From contig JACESF010000012.1 of NCBI GenBank assembly GCA_013911975.1, positions 1 through 64,000 on the forward strand: a stretch of 64,000 nt of DNA, written 5' to 3'. This DNA is from Hyphomicrobiales bacterium (GTDB lineage Bacteria; Pseudomonadota; Alphaproteobacteria; Rhizobiales; Xanthobacteraceae). Below, one piece after another: positions 9,521 to 20,600 of this stretch. The notes beneath the pieces are model-generated. The model did no database searches, had not been told where the DNA came from, and worked only from the letters and a program-made list of their open reading frames with translations. Both the position numbers and the translations under genes were made by a program. The stretch's first letter is position 1; the number at the start of each line of letters is the position of its first letter.

Positions 9521-10063
9521 ATGCATTCCCCCGATACCATCTACGGCACCACCATCGTCACGGTCCGCAAGGGCAATCGCGTCGCCATCGCGGGCGACGG
9601 GCAGGTCACGCTGGGCCAGACGGTCCTGAAGGCCAATGCCCGCAAGGTGCGCCGGCTGGGCAAGGGCGACGTGATCGGCGGCTTCGCCGGGGCCACCGCC
9701 GACGCCTTCACCCTGTTCGAGCGGCTGGAAGCCAAGCTGGAGCAGTATCCCGGCCAGCTTCAGCGCGCCGCCGTGGAACTGGCCAAGGACTGGCGCACGG
9801 ACCGCTATCTCAGGCGCCTGGAAGCCATGATGATCGTGGCCGACGCCAACGTCTCCCTGGTGCTCACCGGCACGGGCGACGTGCTGGAGCCCGAAGTCGG
9901 GGTGGCGGGCATCGGCTCGGGCGGCATGTACGCGCTCGCCGCCGCCCGCGCGCTGCTGGACCGGGAGGAGAACCCGGAGGCCATCGTCCGGCGCTCCCTG
10001 GAGATCGCGGCGGACATCTGCGTCTACACCAACCGCAACATCGTGGTCGAAACCATTGGCTGA
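9521..10063 (+). CDS. hslV: ATP-dependent protease subunit HslV
   Basis: Peptidase subunit of the HslVU (ClpQY) protease, an N-terminal-nucleophile threonine hydrolase forming a double hexamer. The 180-residue precursor has a short propeptide (MHSPDTIYG). After its removal, TTIVTVRKG exposes the catalytic Thr (Thr10 of the precursor). The family blocks [17 protein letters not shown] and [18 protein letters not shown] are present. ATG 9521 gives the usual propeptide length. The frame upstream runs through the repeat pair and is not coding. hslU follows after 36 bases. Confidence 0.97.
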   Translation: MHSPDTIYGTTIVTVRKGNRVAIAGDGQVTLGQTVLKANARKVRRLGKGDVIGGFAGATADAFTLFERLEAKLEQYPGQLQRAAVELAKDWRTDRYLRRLEAMMIVADANVSLVLTGTGDVLEPEVGVAGIGSGGMYALAAARALLDREENPEAIVRRSLEIAADICVYTNRNIVVETIG

Positions 10064-10099
10064 CGCCCTCCGGCGCGCCCGAACAGGCAATTCCCCGTC

Positions 10100-11407
10100 A
10101 TGAGCGACTTTTCCCCCCGCGAGATCGTGTCCGAGCTGGACCGCCACATCGTCGGCCAGTCCAAGGCCAAGCGCGCGGTGGCCATCGCGCTGCGCAACCG
10201 CTGGCGGCGCCAGCAGCTTGAAGGCCATCTGCGCGAGGAGGTGCTGCCCAAGAACATCCTCATGATCGGCCCGACCGGCGTGGGCAAGACCGAGATCTCG
10301 CGCCGCCTCGCCCGGCTCGCGGGCGCGCCCTTCCTGAAGGTGGAGGCCACCAAGTTCACGGAAGTGGGCTATGTGGGCCGCGACGTGGAGCAGATCGTGC
10401 GCGACCTCGTGGAGGTGGGCATCACGCTGGTGCGCGAAGCCAAGCGCAAGGAAGTGCAGGCCCGCGCGCATCTCGCCGCCGAGGAGCGCGTGCTGGACGC
10501 GCTGGTGGGCCAAGGCTCCTCCCCCGCCACCCGCGACAGCTTCCGCAAGAAGCTCCGCGCCGGGGAGTTGGACGAGAAGGAAGTGGAGATCGAGGTTCAG
10601 GCGGGCAACCAGGGCATGCCCATGTTCGAGATCCCCGGCATGCCCGGCGCCCAGATGGGCGCGGTCTCGCTGGGCGACATGCTGGGCAAGGCGTTTGGCG
10701 GGCGCAGCAAGGCGCGCCGCGTCCTGGTGAAGGATGCCCATCCCCTGCTGCTCACCGAGGAAGCGGACAAGCTGCTGGACCAGGACGCCATCGTCCAGGA
10801 CGCCATCCACGCGGTGGAGAATAACGGCATCGTCTTCCTGGACGAGATCGACAAGATCGCGGGCCGGGAGAACCGCTCCGGCGCGGACGTCTCGCGCGAG
10901 GGCGTGCAGCGCGACCTGCTGCCGCTCATCGAGGGCACCACCGTCTCCACCAAGCACGGGGCGGTGAAGACCGACCATATCCTGTTCATCGCCTCCGGCG
11001 CCTTCCACGTGTCCAAGCCCTCGGACCTCCTGCCGGAGCTCCAGGGCCGCCTGCCCATCCGGGTGGAGCTGGAGGCGCTGACGCGGGAGGACTTCGTGCG
11101 CATCCTCACCGAGACCGAGGCGAGCCTCGTGAAGCAGTCGGTGGCGCTCATGGGCACCGAGGGCGTCACCCTGGACGTGACGCCGGACGCGGTGGAAGCC
11201 ATCGCGGACGTGGCGGTGGAGGTGAACGGCTCCGTGGAGAATATCGGCGCCCGCCGCCTCCAGACCGTCATCGAGCGGGTGCTGGACGACCTGTCCTTCT
11301 CCGCCCCCGACCGCTCCGGCGAGACGGTGGTGATCGACGCGGACTATGTGCGCACGCGCGTCGCCGACCTCGCAAAGAACGCGGACCTAAGCCGCTTCAT
11401 TCTCTGA
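10100..11407 (+). CDS. hslU: ATP-dependent protease ATPase subunit HslU
   Basis: AAA+ unfoldase that feeds substrates to HslV. The protein is 435 residues. Walker A is GPTGVGKT at residues 57-64, Walker B is [12 protein letters not shown], and the pore-region motif GYVGRDVEQ is present. The inserted I-domain occupies roughly residues 110-240. It ends DLSRFIL, the conserved HslU tail that docks into HslV. It forms an operon with hslV. Confidence 0.97.
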   Translation: MSDFSPREIVSELDRHIVGQSKAKRAVAIALRNRWRRQQLEGHLREEVLPKNILMIGPTGVGKTEISRRLARLAGAPFLKVEATKFTEVGYVGRDVEQIVRDLVEVGITLVREAKRKEVQARAHLAAEERVLDALVGQGSSPATRDSFRKKLRAGELDEKEVEIEVQAGNQGMPMFEIPGMPGAQMGAVSLGDMLGKAFGGRSKARRVLVKDAHPLLLTEEADKLLDQDAIVQDAIHAVENNGIVFLDEIDKIAGRENRSGADVSREGVQRDLLPLIEGTTVSTKHGAVKTDHILFIASGAFHVSKPSDLLPELQGRLPIRVELEALTREDFVRILTETEASLVKQSVALMGTEGVTLDVTPDAVEAIADVAVEVNGSVENIGARRLQTVIERVLDDLSFSAPDRSGETVVIDADYVRTRVADLAKNADLSRFIL

Positions 11408-11677
11408 CAGCCCATCGCCCGACGACGTGGTGATGCGCAGGGCCCCCGCCTCCCGGCGGCGGCCCGCCGCCCTGCATTTCCGACCCTTTGCAGCCCCATG
11501 TTTTTGGGGCCTGCCGATGCCTCCCGCTGCCCCGGCCGGGCGCGACGAAGCCAAAAAACGCCGTGCACGCCGCCACGCGAGCGGTTGCGCAATCCCGGCG
11601 TGTGCGCGAGGGTTCGCAAAAGTTCGTCGCGGTCACAATAAATTAACTGAAGCGTGCGGTCGGGGCGCAAAGGGACG

Positions 11678-14600
11678 ATGACGGTCGGGGGACCTTCGGG
11701 GCTGGCGCGGCGCCTGATGGCGAGCACCGCCCTCATGCTGGCGGGCGCTTCCACCGGATGGGCGCAGCAACTGCCTGTCGGCGGCGCGGTCTCGGCCGGC
11801 GCGGCGACGATCCAGCAAGCCGGCCCCGGCGCCCTCGTCATCAACCAGAGTTCGGGCCGCGCGATCCTCTCCTGGCAGAACTTCTCCATCGGCCAGGGCG
11901 GCACGGTCACGTTCAACAACGGGGCTGGCGCCACGCTGAACCGCGTGACCGGCAACGTGCCCTCGCGCATCGACGGCACCCTCACCGCCAGCGGATCGGT
12001 CTATCTCGTCAATCCGGCGGGCGTGGCGGTGGGCACCACCGGCCGCGTGGCCACCGGGGGGTCGTTCGTCGCCTCCACCCACAACGTCACCGACAGGGAT
12101 TTCCTGGCGGGCGGCGACCTCACCTTCTCCGGGACATCGACCGCCACCATCGTCAATGCGGGCCGCATCGGCTCGCTCGGCGGCGACGTGGCGCTCATCG
12201 CGCGCAAGGTGGAGAATACCGGCACCCTCACCGCGCCGGGCGGCACGGTCGGGCTGATCGCGGGCTACGAGGTGCTGGTACGCGACGGCGAGCGCGACGG
12301 CGGCAAGTTCTCGGTCAAGGTGGGCGGCGCCGACACGGAGGTGAAGACCTCCGGCAAGATCAGCGCGGCCACCGCCGAGCTGCGCGCCAACGGCGGCAAT
12401 GTCTACGCGCTCGCGGGCAACACCAAGGGCGTCATCGCCGCGACCGGCACCGCCACCAAGGGCGGCCGCATCTTCCTGACCGCCGGAAGCGGCACCGTGG
12501 AGGCGGGCGGGCACATCACCGCGAGCCGCACCACCAGCAGCGGCGCGAAGGCGGGCGGCGACGTGCGCGTCTCGGGCAAGACCGCGTCCGTCACCGGCAA
12601 GGTGGACGCGAAGGGAAGCGGCGGCGCGAAGGGCGGGACCGTGGTGGTGGAAGGCGATGCCGTCACGCTCGCCGCCACCGCCCGCATCGATGCCAGCGGC
12701 GCCACCGGCGGCACCGTGCTCATCGGCGGCGACTACCAGGGCGGCGGCAATGCCGCCACGAAGCGGCTTCCCGAGACCGTGCGCACCGCCTCCACGACGC
12801 ATGTGGCGGCGGGCGCGCGCATCCTGGCCGACGGCACGGACGGCAGCGGCGGCAACATCGTCGTCTGGGCGGACGGGGCCACCAGCTTCGCCGGCGCCAT
12901 CTCGGCGCGCGGCACGGGCACCGGGGATGGCGGCAGCGCGGAAGTGTCCGGCAAGCGCACCCTCGCCTTCACCGGCACGGTGGACCTGCGCGCCGCGAAC
13001 GGGCGCACCGGCATGCTCCTGCTGGACCCGGAGAACCTCACCATATCGAACGACGCTACCAGCGGCGTCACCACCTCGGCGGGCCCCACCTACACCGCGA
13101 GCGCCAATGACAGCGTGCTGAATGTGAGCACGCTGCTGGCGGCCCTCGCCACGAGCAACGTCACCGTGACCACCGGCGGCGTCGGAAGCCCCGGCGACCA
13201 GGCGGGCAACCTCACCGTGGCGGCGGGCCTGAGCTGGAGCGCGGAGACGACGCTGACGCTGATCGCGGCCAACGACCTCACCGTCGCCGCCAATGTCGGG
13301 TACAGCGGCGATCTGGGCAGCCTCACCCTCAATGCCGGCCACGACATCGTCATCGGCGCCAATATCGAGGTCAACGGGCAATTGTCCCGGCTGACGCTCG
13401 ATGCAGGCCACGACATCCGCGTCACCGGCGCCGTCACCGCGCACGGGGGCGCGGCGGTGCTCGACTTCACCGCCGCGAACGCGATCCACATCAACAACGC
13501 GGTCCTGCTGGACGGGGCCAACCCCACCCTCACGCTGACCGCGCGCGACATCAACGTGAACGCCCCCGTCACGGCCACCGGCGATTATGCGACCATCGCC
13601 GTCAACCATTCCGGCGACCTGCGCTATGCGCTCGGCACGGGCGGCACCATCAGCCTGCCGGGCGGCAATGCCACCTACATCGAGAACGGCAGCACCTACA
13701 CGCTCATCCATTCCATGGCCGATCTGGCGGCGGTCTCCGGCAACGCCTCCACCCATTACGCCATCGCGAACGATCTCAATGCCGGGGACGAGGGCACCTA
13801 TTCGGATTCGGTGGTGACCGGCGACTTCACCCAGGTCCTGACGGGGCTGGGCCACACAATCCTCGGCCTGTCCATCGACGCGCCCGACTCCGACGATCCG
13901 GTGGGGCTGTTCTCCACCGTTTCGGGCACCCTCGGCAATCTCGTCCTCGTGGGCGGCGACGTCCGGGGAAAGCATGACACCGGCGCCGTCGCGGGCATGC
14001 TCACCGGGACCATGTCGGGCCTCCGGTCGAGCGTTGCGGTGGACGGCAGGTCGCGGGTCGGCGGCCTCGTCGGATCGGTCGGCGGCGCCGGTATCCTCCG
14101 GGATGCGGCCGCGAGCGGCACGGTGCGCGGCACGTCCGAGCTGGGTGGGCTCGTGGGGCTCAATGGCGGCACCGTCTCCGGCTCCCATGCCGACGGCGCC
14201 GTCACCGGCACCCAGAATGTCGGCGGGCTGATCGGCAGCAACACCGGCCTCGTGGAAGCCTCCTTCGCCACCGGCGCGGCGACCGGCAGCACCACGGTCG
14301 GCGGCCTCGTGGGCGGGAGCAACGGCGTCATAGACGCAAGCTACGCCACCGGCGCCGCTACGGCCTCGGACACGGTGGGCGGCCTCGTCGGCCTCAACGG
14401 CAACACCATCTCCGCCTCCTACGCCACCGGCACCGTCACCGGGCAATACATGGTGGGCGGCCTCGTGGGGCAGAACGCCTCCATCATCGAGGAGTCCCAC
14501 GCCGACGGCACGGTCCTCGGCCTGTCCGGTGCCTATGGCGCCGTGGGCGGCCTCGTGGGACACAATGACGGCGGCATCATCCGCGGCTCCCATGCCACCG

Positions 14601-17600
14601 CCTCCGTGACGACCCAGTCCGGCATGGTCGATGTGGGCGGGCTCGTCGGCACCAATGCCGGCGCGATCACCGCCTCCTACGCCACCGGGCAGGTGGATGC
14701 CGCAGACGACAACGACAAGGTCGGCGGCCTCGCGGGTTACAATGCGGGGACGGTCGCGTCCTCCTACGCCACCGGCGACGTGTTCGGCGGCACGCGGGTC
14801 GGCGGCCTCATCGGCAAGAACGAGGGCGCCGACACCCTGTCCGGAACCCATGCGGAAGGCAATGTCAGCGGCATCGACATGGTGGGCGGCCTCATCGGCG
14901 ACAGCCGCGTGCCGGTCTCGCAGGTCTATGCGACCGGCGCCGTCACCAGCAGCGCCAGCGTGGAGGGCGTCGGCGGCCTCATCGGCCTCGCCGAGGAGAG
15001 CGTCTCGGAGGCCTATGCCACCGGCGCGGTGCGCGGGCAGCAGAATGTGGGCGGCCTTATCGGACGGCTCGGCGGCAGCCCGGCCTCCTTCGTCTATGCC
15101 CTCGGCAGCGTGATCGGCACCACCAATGTGGGCGGCCTCGTCGGCCTGCTGGGCGGCGCCTCCGCGAGCCTGTCCAACGGCTATGCCAGCGGTCGCGTCA
15201 TGGGCGGCACGCAGGCGGGCGGCCTCGTCGGCCTCGTCAATTTCGCCAGCGTCACCGCCTCCTACTGGGACAAGGAGACCACGGGCCAGCTCACCTCGTC
15301 CGGCTCCTCCGCCTCCGCCGGGCTGACCACGGCGCAGGCGCGCGATCCCGCTTCCTATACGGGCTGGGACTTCACCACCGCCTGGTTCGGCGCCGCCGGG
15401 CTGCGGCCGCTCGGCCGGTGGGAAGCCGTGACCAGCGGCGGCGTCACGCTGATCTCGAACGCGCACCAGCTCCAGCTCGCGGCCGCCGACCTGAGCGGCA
15501 CCTACCAGATGGTCGCCGACGTGGATGCCGGCGCGACCGGCATCGGCACGGACGGCACGCCCGGCATCTGGGGCACCGCCGGCTTCCTGCCCATCGGCAG
15601 CGACATCGATCCCTTCACCGGGACCTTCGACGGGCTCGGCCACGTCATTTCCAACCTCACCATCTTCCGCCCCTCCCGCGACGGCGTCGGCCTGTTCGGG
15701 GTGAGCCTCCAGTCCATCCGGAATGTCAGCCTCGACGGCGGCGCCATCACGGGCCGCGACGCCACGGGCGCTTTGGCGGGCTATGCCCACGGCACGGTGG
15801 CGAACAGCCATTCCACCGCCTCTGTCACGGGCGCGGTCTATGTGGGCGGCCTCGTGGGGGTGAACGCCTCGGCCACCATTTCCGGGTCGTCTTCCGGCGG
15901 CGCGGTCAGCGGCACGAACTATGTGGGCGGCCTCGTGGGCGAGAACAGCGCCGCCATCGACACGTCCTACGCGACCGGCACCGTGAGCGGCCAGACCAAT
16001 GTGGGCGGGCTCGCCGGCAACAATGACGGCCTCATCTCACGCTCCTATGCCAGCGGCGCGGTGGTGGGCGTGTCGGCGGTGGGCGGGCTCGTCGGAACCA
16101 ACAATTTCTCCACCATCAGCCAGGCCTATGCCCTGGGCAGCGTCACCGGCACCTCGCAGGTCGGCGGCCTCGTGGGGCTGAACAGCCTCGGCACCATCGA
16201 CATGGCCTACGCCACCGGGCTGGTTCTGCCCGCGCAGACCGACCCGGCGAGCCTGTTCGTGGGCGGCCTCGTGGGCCGCGACATCATCGGCACCGTCACC
16301 GCCTCCTACTGGGACATGGATTCCACCGGGCAAACCGGGTCCGGCGTCACGTCCGGCGCGACGGGCCTCACCTCGGCCCAGGCGCGCGACGCATCCTCCT
16401 ATGTGGGCTGGGACTTCTCCGCCACATGGTTCCAGACCGGCGACTTGCGCCCCATCGGCCGTTGGGAGGAAGCCGCCCCCGTCCTCGGCGTGACCACCAT
16501 CTCCAACCTCCACCAGCTCCAGCTCGCCGCCGCGAACCCCGCCGGCAATTACCTGCTGGCGGCGGACATCGATGCGAGCCTCACGGGCTCCCAGAGCGAA
16601 ACCTCGTCCGGCATCTGGTCCGCCACCGGCTTCCAAGGCATCGGCGGCGGCGGCATCGGCGGCGGCGGCACCGGCTTCACCGGCACCTTCCTCGGGGCCG
16701 GACACGTCATCTCGAACCTCGTCATCGACCGCACGGCCGCAACCGGGGACCGGGACCATGCGGGCCTGTTCGCGCAGGCGGACGCGGGCGCGGTCATCCG
16801 GGGCGTCACGCTGGAAGGCGGCGCCGTCTCGGGCGAGCGCCTCGTGGGCGGCCTCGTGGGCTTCGTCAGCGACCCGAGCGTGGTCATCAGCGACGTGCAC
16901 GTGGTGTCCATGGACGTCTCGGGCATCAATTATGTGGGCGGCCTCATCGGCCGGAACGGCATCGCCGGAAACGGCTACGACACGTTCGACGTTTCGGGCG
17001 CGAGCATCACCAATGCCTCCGTTTCCGGCGGGACGGTGAACGGCGAGAGCGCGATCGGCGGCCTCATCGGCGAATCCACCGGCGGGCGGCATTCGGACGT
17101 CTCTGCGTCCGCCACCGTGGGATCGTCCGCGTCCAGCCAGGTGGGCGGCCTCATCGGCCTGAGCTCCGGCGAAACCATCGTGCGTGCCTCCGCGACCGGG
17201 GACGTGACCGGGCAAGCGGCGGTGGGCGGCCTCATCGGCTCCCTGAAAGCCGACAATCGCGGCCATCGCGGGACCCTCTCGGACTCGTACGCGACCGGAG
17301 CCGTCACGGGCCACGACAACAATGTCGGCGGCCTCATCGGCGGCCTGGGCGACTCCGACATCAGCAACGTCCACGCCAGCGGAAACGTCACCCTCCTGCT
17401 CCTGTGGAGCGGCGGCGAGCATTTCGTGGGCGGCCTCGTGGGCGACGGCTATTACGGCTCCGTCACCAACGCCTACGCCACCGGAAGCGTGACGATGTTC
17501 GAGATGGGCGGCGGCATGTGCGGTGACGGCACCTGCGCTGCCGGCGGCCTGCTGGGGCGGCAGGTCAACACGAACGTCATCAATTCCTACGCCACCGGCG

Positions 17601-20600
17601 AGGTGGGCACCGGCGTCACCGTCACCAGTGGGGGACGGGGCTATGTGGGCGGGCTCGTCGGCCTGGCGGAGGGCGAGATCCGCGACTCCTACGCCACCGG
17701 AAGCGTGACGTCGCTGGGCGACTGCACCGACGGCGCATGCGCGGCCGGCGGCCTCGTGGGACGGCTGGCCGGCGGGTCCGTCGCCAACGCCTACGCCACC
17801 GGCGATGTCAGCATGGCCACCGGCCAGAACTTCGCCGGCGGCCTCGTGGGCAGCAGCAACGGCTACATCAACAGCGTCTATGCGACCGGGTCGGTGACGG
17901 GCTCCGCCGACTGCGCCGCGAACACCTGCGTCGGCGGCCTCGTGGGGTACAACGAAGCGGGCCAGACGGTGGAAAACGGTTATTGGGACACCGACACGAC
18001 GGGCCTTGCCAACGCCATCGGCACGGATGACGGCGCGCAGAACAACCTCACCGGCATCACCACCGCGCAGACCTTCGACGCCAGCACCTACGGCAATTTC
18101 AACCTGAACGACACCTGGGTCCTGTTCGACGGGTTCACCCGGCCCTTCCTGCGCTCGGAATATTCCACCAGCGTCGCCAATGCGCACCAGCTCCAGCTCA
18201 TGGCGCTGCGTCCCGAGGCGGATTACGTGCTGGTGGCCGACATCGACCTCTCGGTCACGCTGGTCGCCTCGCAGATGTGGTCCACCAGCACCGGCTTCGT
18301 CCCCATCGGCACGCAGGCCACGCCCTTCACCGGCTCCCTGGACGGCCAGCAGCACGTCATCTCCAACCTCTATATCAACCGGCCCACCGCCGATTATGTG
18401 GGCCTGTTCGGCGCGATCGGCGCGGCGGGGTCCGTGACGGATGTGGGCCTTCAGGACGCCACCGTCACCGGCAACGACCACGTGGGGGCGCTGGCCGGCA
18501 GCAATGCGGGCACCATCACCAATGTCTATAGCTGCTGCGGCGCGGTGATCGGGACCAGCTATGTGGGCGGCATCGCGGGCGACAATAGCGGGCGCATCGT
18601 CAACGCCTTCACCACCGGGGTCGTCTCCGGCACCGGCTCCTATGTGGGCGGGCTCGTGGGCGACAATGGCGGCACCCTGGACAGCGCGGCCTCGGACGCC
18701 GACGTCTTCGGAACCGACCATGTGGGCGGCCTCGTCGGCCGGAACTCCGGCACCGTCTCGAACACCTACGCCACCGGCTCGGTGCAGGGCACGGACAAGG
18801 TGGGCGGCCTCGTGGGCGCCAATTTCGGCACCATCGCGAATTCCTACGCGGTCGGCCTGGTGGACGGCACCAGCCAAGCCGGCGCGCTGGTGGGACTGAA
18901 CTTCGGCACCATCACCTCCTCCTTCTGGGACAGCGACGTCGCCGCCCTCTCCGGCGTGTCCGGCATCGGCATGGGCACACCGGGCGGCATGGGCCTGACG
19001 ACCAGCCAGTTCGAGGACACCTGGGCCTTCATGGCGCTGTCCGGCTGGAACTTCCTCAGCCGCTGGGCGCCGTCCGGCGACGGCTATCTTCCCGTCCTCT
19101 ACGCGCTGATGCCGGTGACCTGGGCGCCGCTGATCGCCTCGGACGCGGTCTATGGCGACAGCACGGCCACCGTGACCGCGTACGGCCCCACGTTCGGCGG
19201 CCCCGGCCGCTTCGTGTTCGGACCGGCCGGCGACACGCTGCCGCTGCCCACCGGATGGACCGTGCCCGTCGCCGGCACGCCCGATGCCGGAACCCACGTG
19301 GTCGAGCAGCCCGCCGCGAACGCGCTTGCGATCAGCGCGGAGGGGATGCCCTACCGGATCCTCTATGCGGGCGCGAACGTCATCACCATCGCCGCCCGCC
19401 ACATCACGGTGACGGCCGACGCCCAGACACGGGACTATGGCGACGCCAACCCGGACCTCACCTATGCGGTCACATCGGGCAGCCTTGTTCCCGGCGACAG
19501 CCTCGTCGGCTCGCTCCTCACCGGCGCCACGGCGACCTCGGACGTCGGCACCTACGCCATCACGCAGGGCACCCTCACCGACGCCAACAATCCCAACTAT
19601 GCCATCATCTATGTAGGCGCCGACCTGTCGGTGACCCCCGCCACCCTCACCTACGTGGCGACCGCCGCGAGCCGGGACTATGGCGACGCCAACCCGACGC
19701 TCACGGGCACGGTGACAGGCTTCAAGAACGGCCAGACGGTGAGCGTCCTCACCGGTTCCGCAAGCTGGACCACAACGGCCGACGCCAACAGCGACGTGGG
19801 CGATTACGCCATCGACGGCTCGGGCTACAGCGCCACCAACTACGTCTTCACCCAGGCCGCCGACAACGCGACGGCCCTCACTGTGACCCCCGCCACCCTC
19901 ACCTATGTGGCGACCACTGCCACCCGCGAGTATGGCGACGCCAACCCGACGCTCACGGGCACGGTGACAGGCTTCAAGAACGGCCAGACCGTCAGCGTCC
20001 TCACCGGCTCCGCAAGCTGGACCAGCCCAGCCGACGCCAACAGCGACGTGGGCGACTACGCCATCACCGGATCCGGCTACGGCGCCACCAACTACGTCTT
20101 CACCCAGGCCGCCGGAAACGCCACCGCCCTCAGCGTGACGCCCGCGACGCTCACCTATGTGGCGACCGCCGCCAGCCGGGACTATGGCGACGCCAACCCG
20201 ACGCTGACCGGCGCCGTCACCGGCTTCAAGAACGGCCAGACGGTCAGCGTCCTCACCGGCTCCGCAAGCTGGACCAGCCCAGCCGACGCCAGCAGCAATG
20301 TCGGCGCCTATGCCATCGACGGCTCGGGCTACAGCAGCACCAACTACGTCTTCACCCAGGCGGCCGGAAACGCCACCGCCCTGAGCGTGACCCCCGCCAC
20401 CCTGACCTACGTGGCGACCGCCGCGACCCGGGACTATGGCGACGCCAACCCGACGCTCACGGGCACGGTGACGGGCTTCAAGAACGGCCAGACGGTGAGC
20501 GTCCTCACCGGTTCCGCAAGCTGGACCACAACGGCCGACGCCAACAGCGATGTGGGCGATTACGCCATCGACGGCGCGGGCTACAGCGCCACCAACTACG

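Noticed and set aside
11490..11520. GCCCC...GGGGC hairpin after hslU as a terminator
   Set aside because: The stem is short with a bulge, and the T run is in the loop, not after the stem.
11633..15811. A second long minus-strand frame (about 1,392 codons) opposite the adhesin start
   Set aside because: Same explanation: shadow of the GC-rich repeat gene, with no recognisable start or domain.
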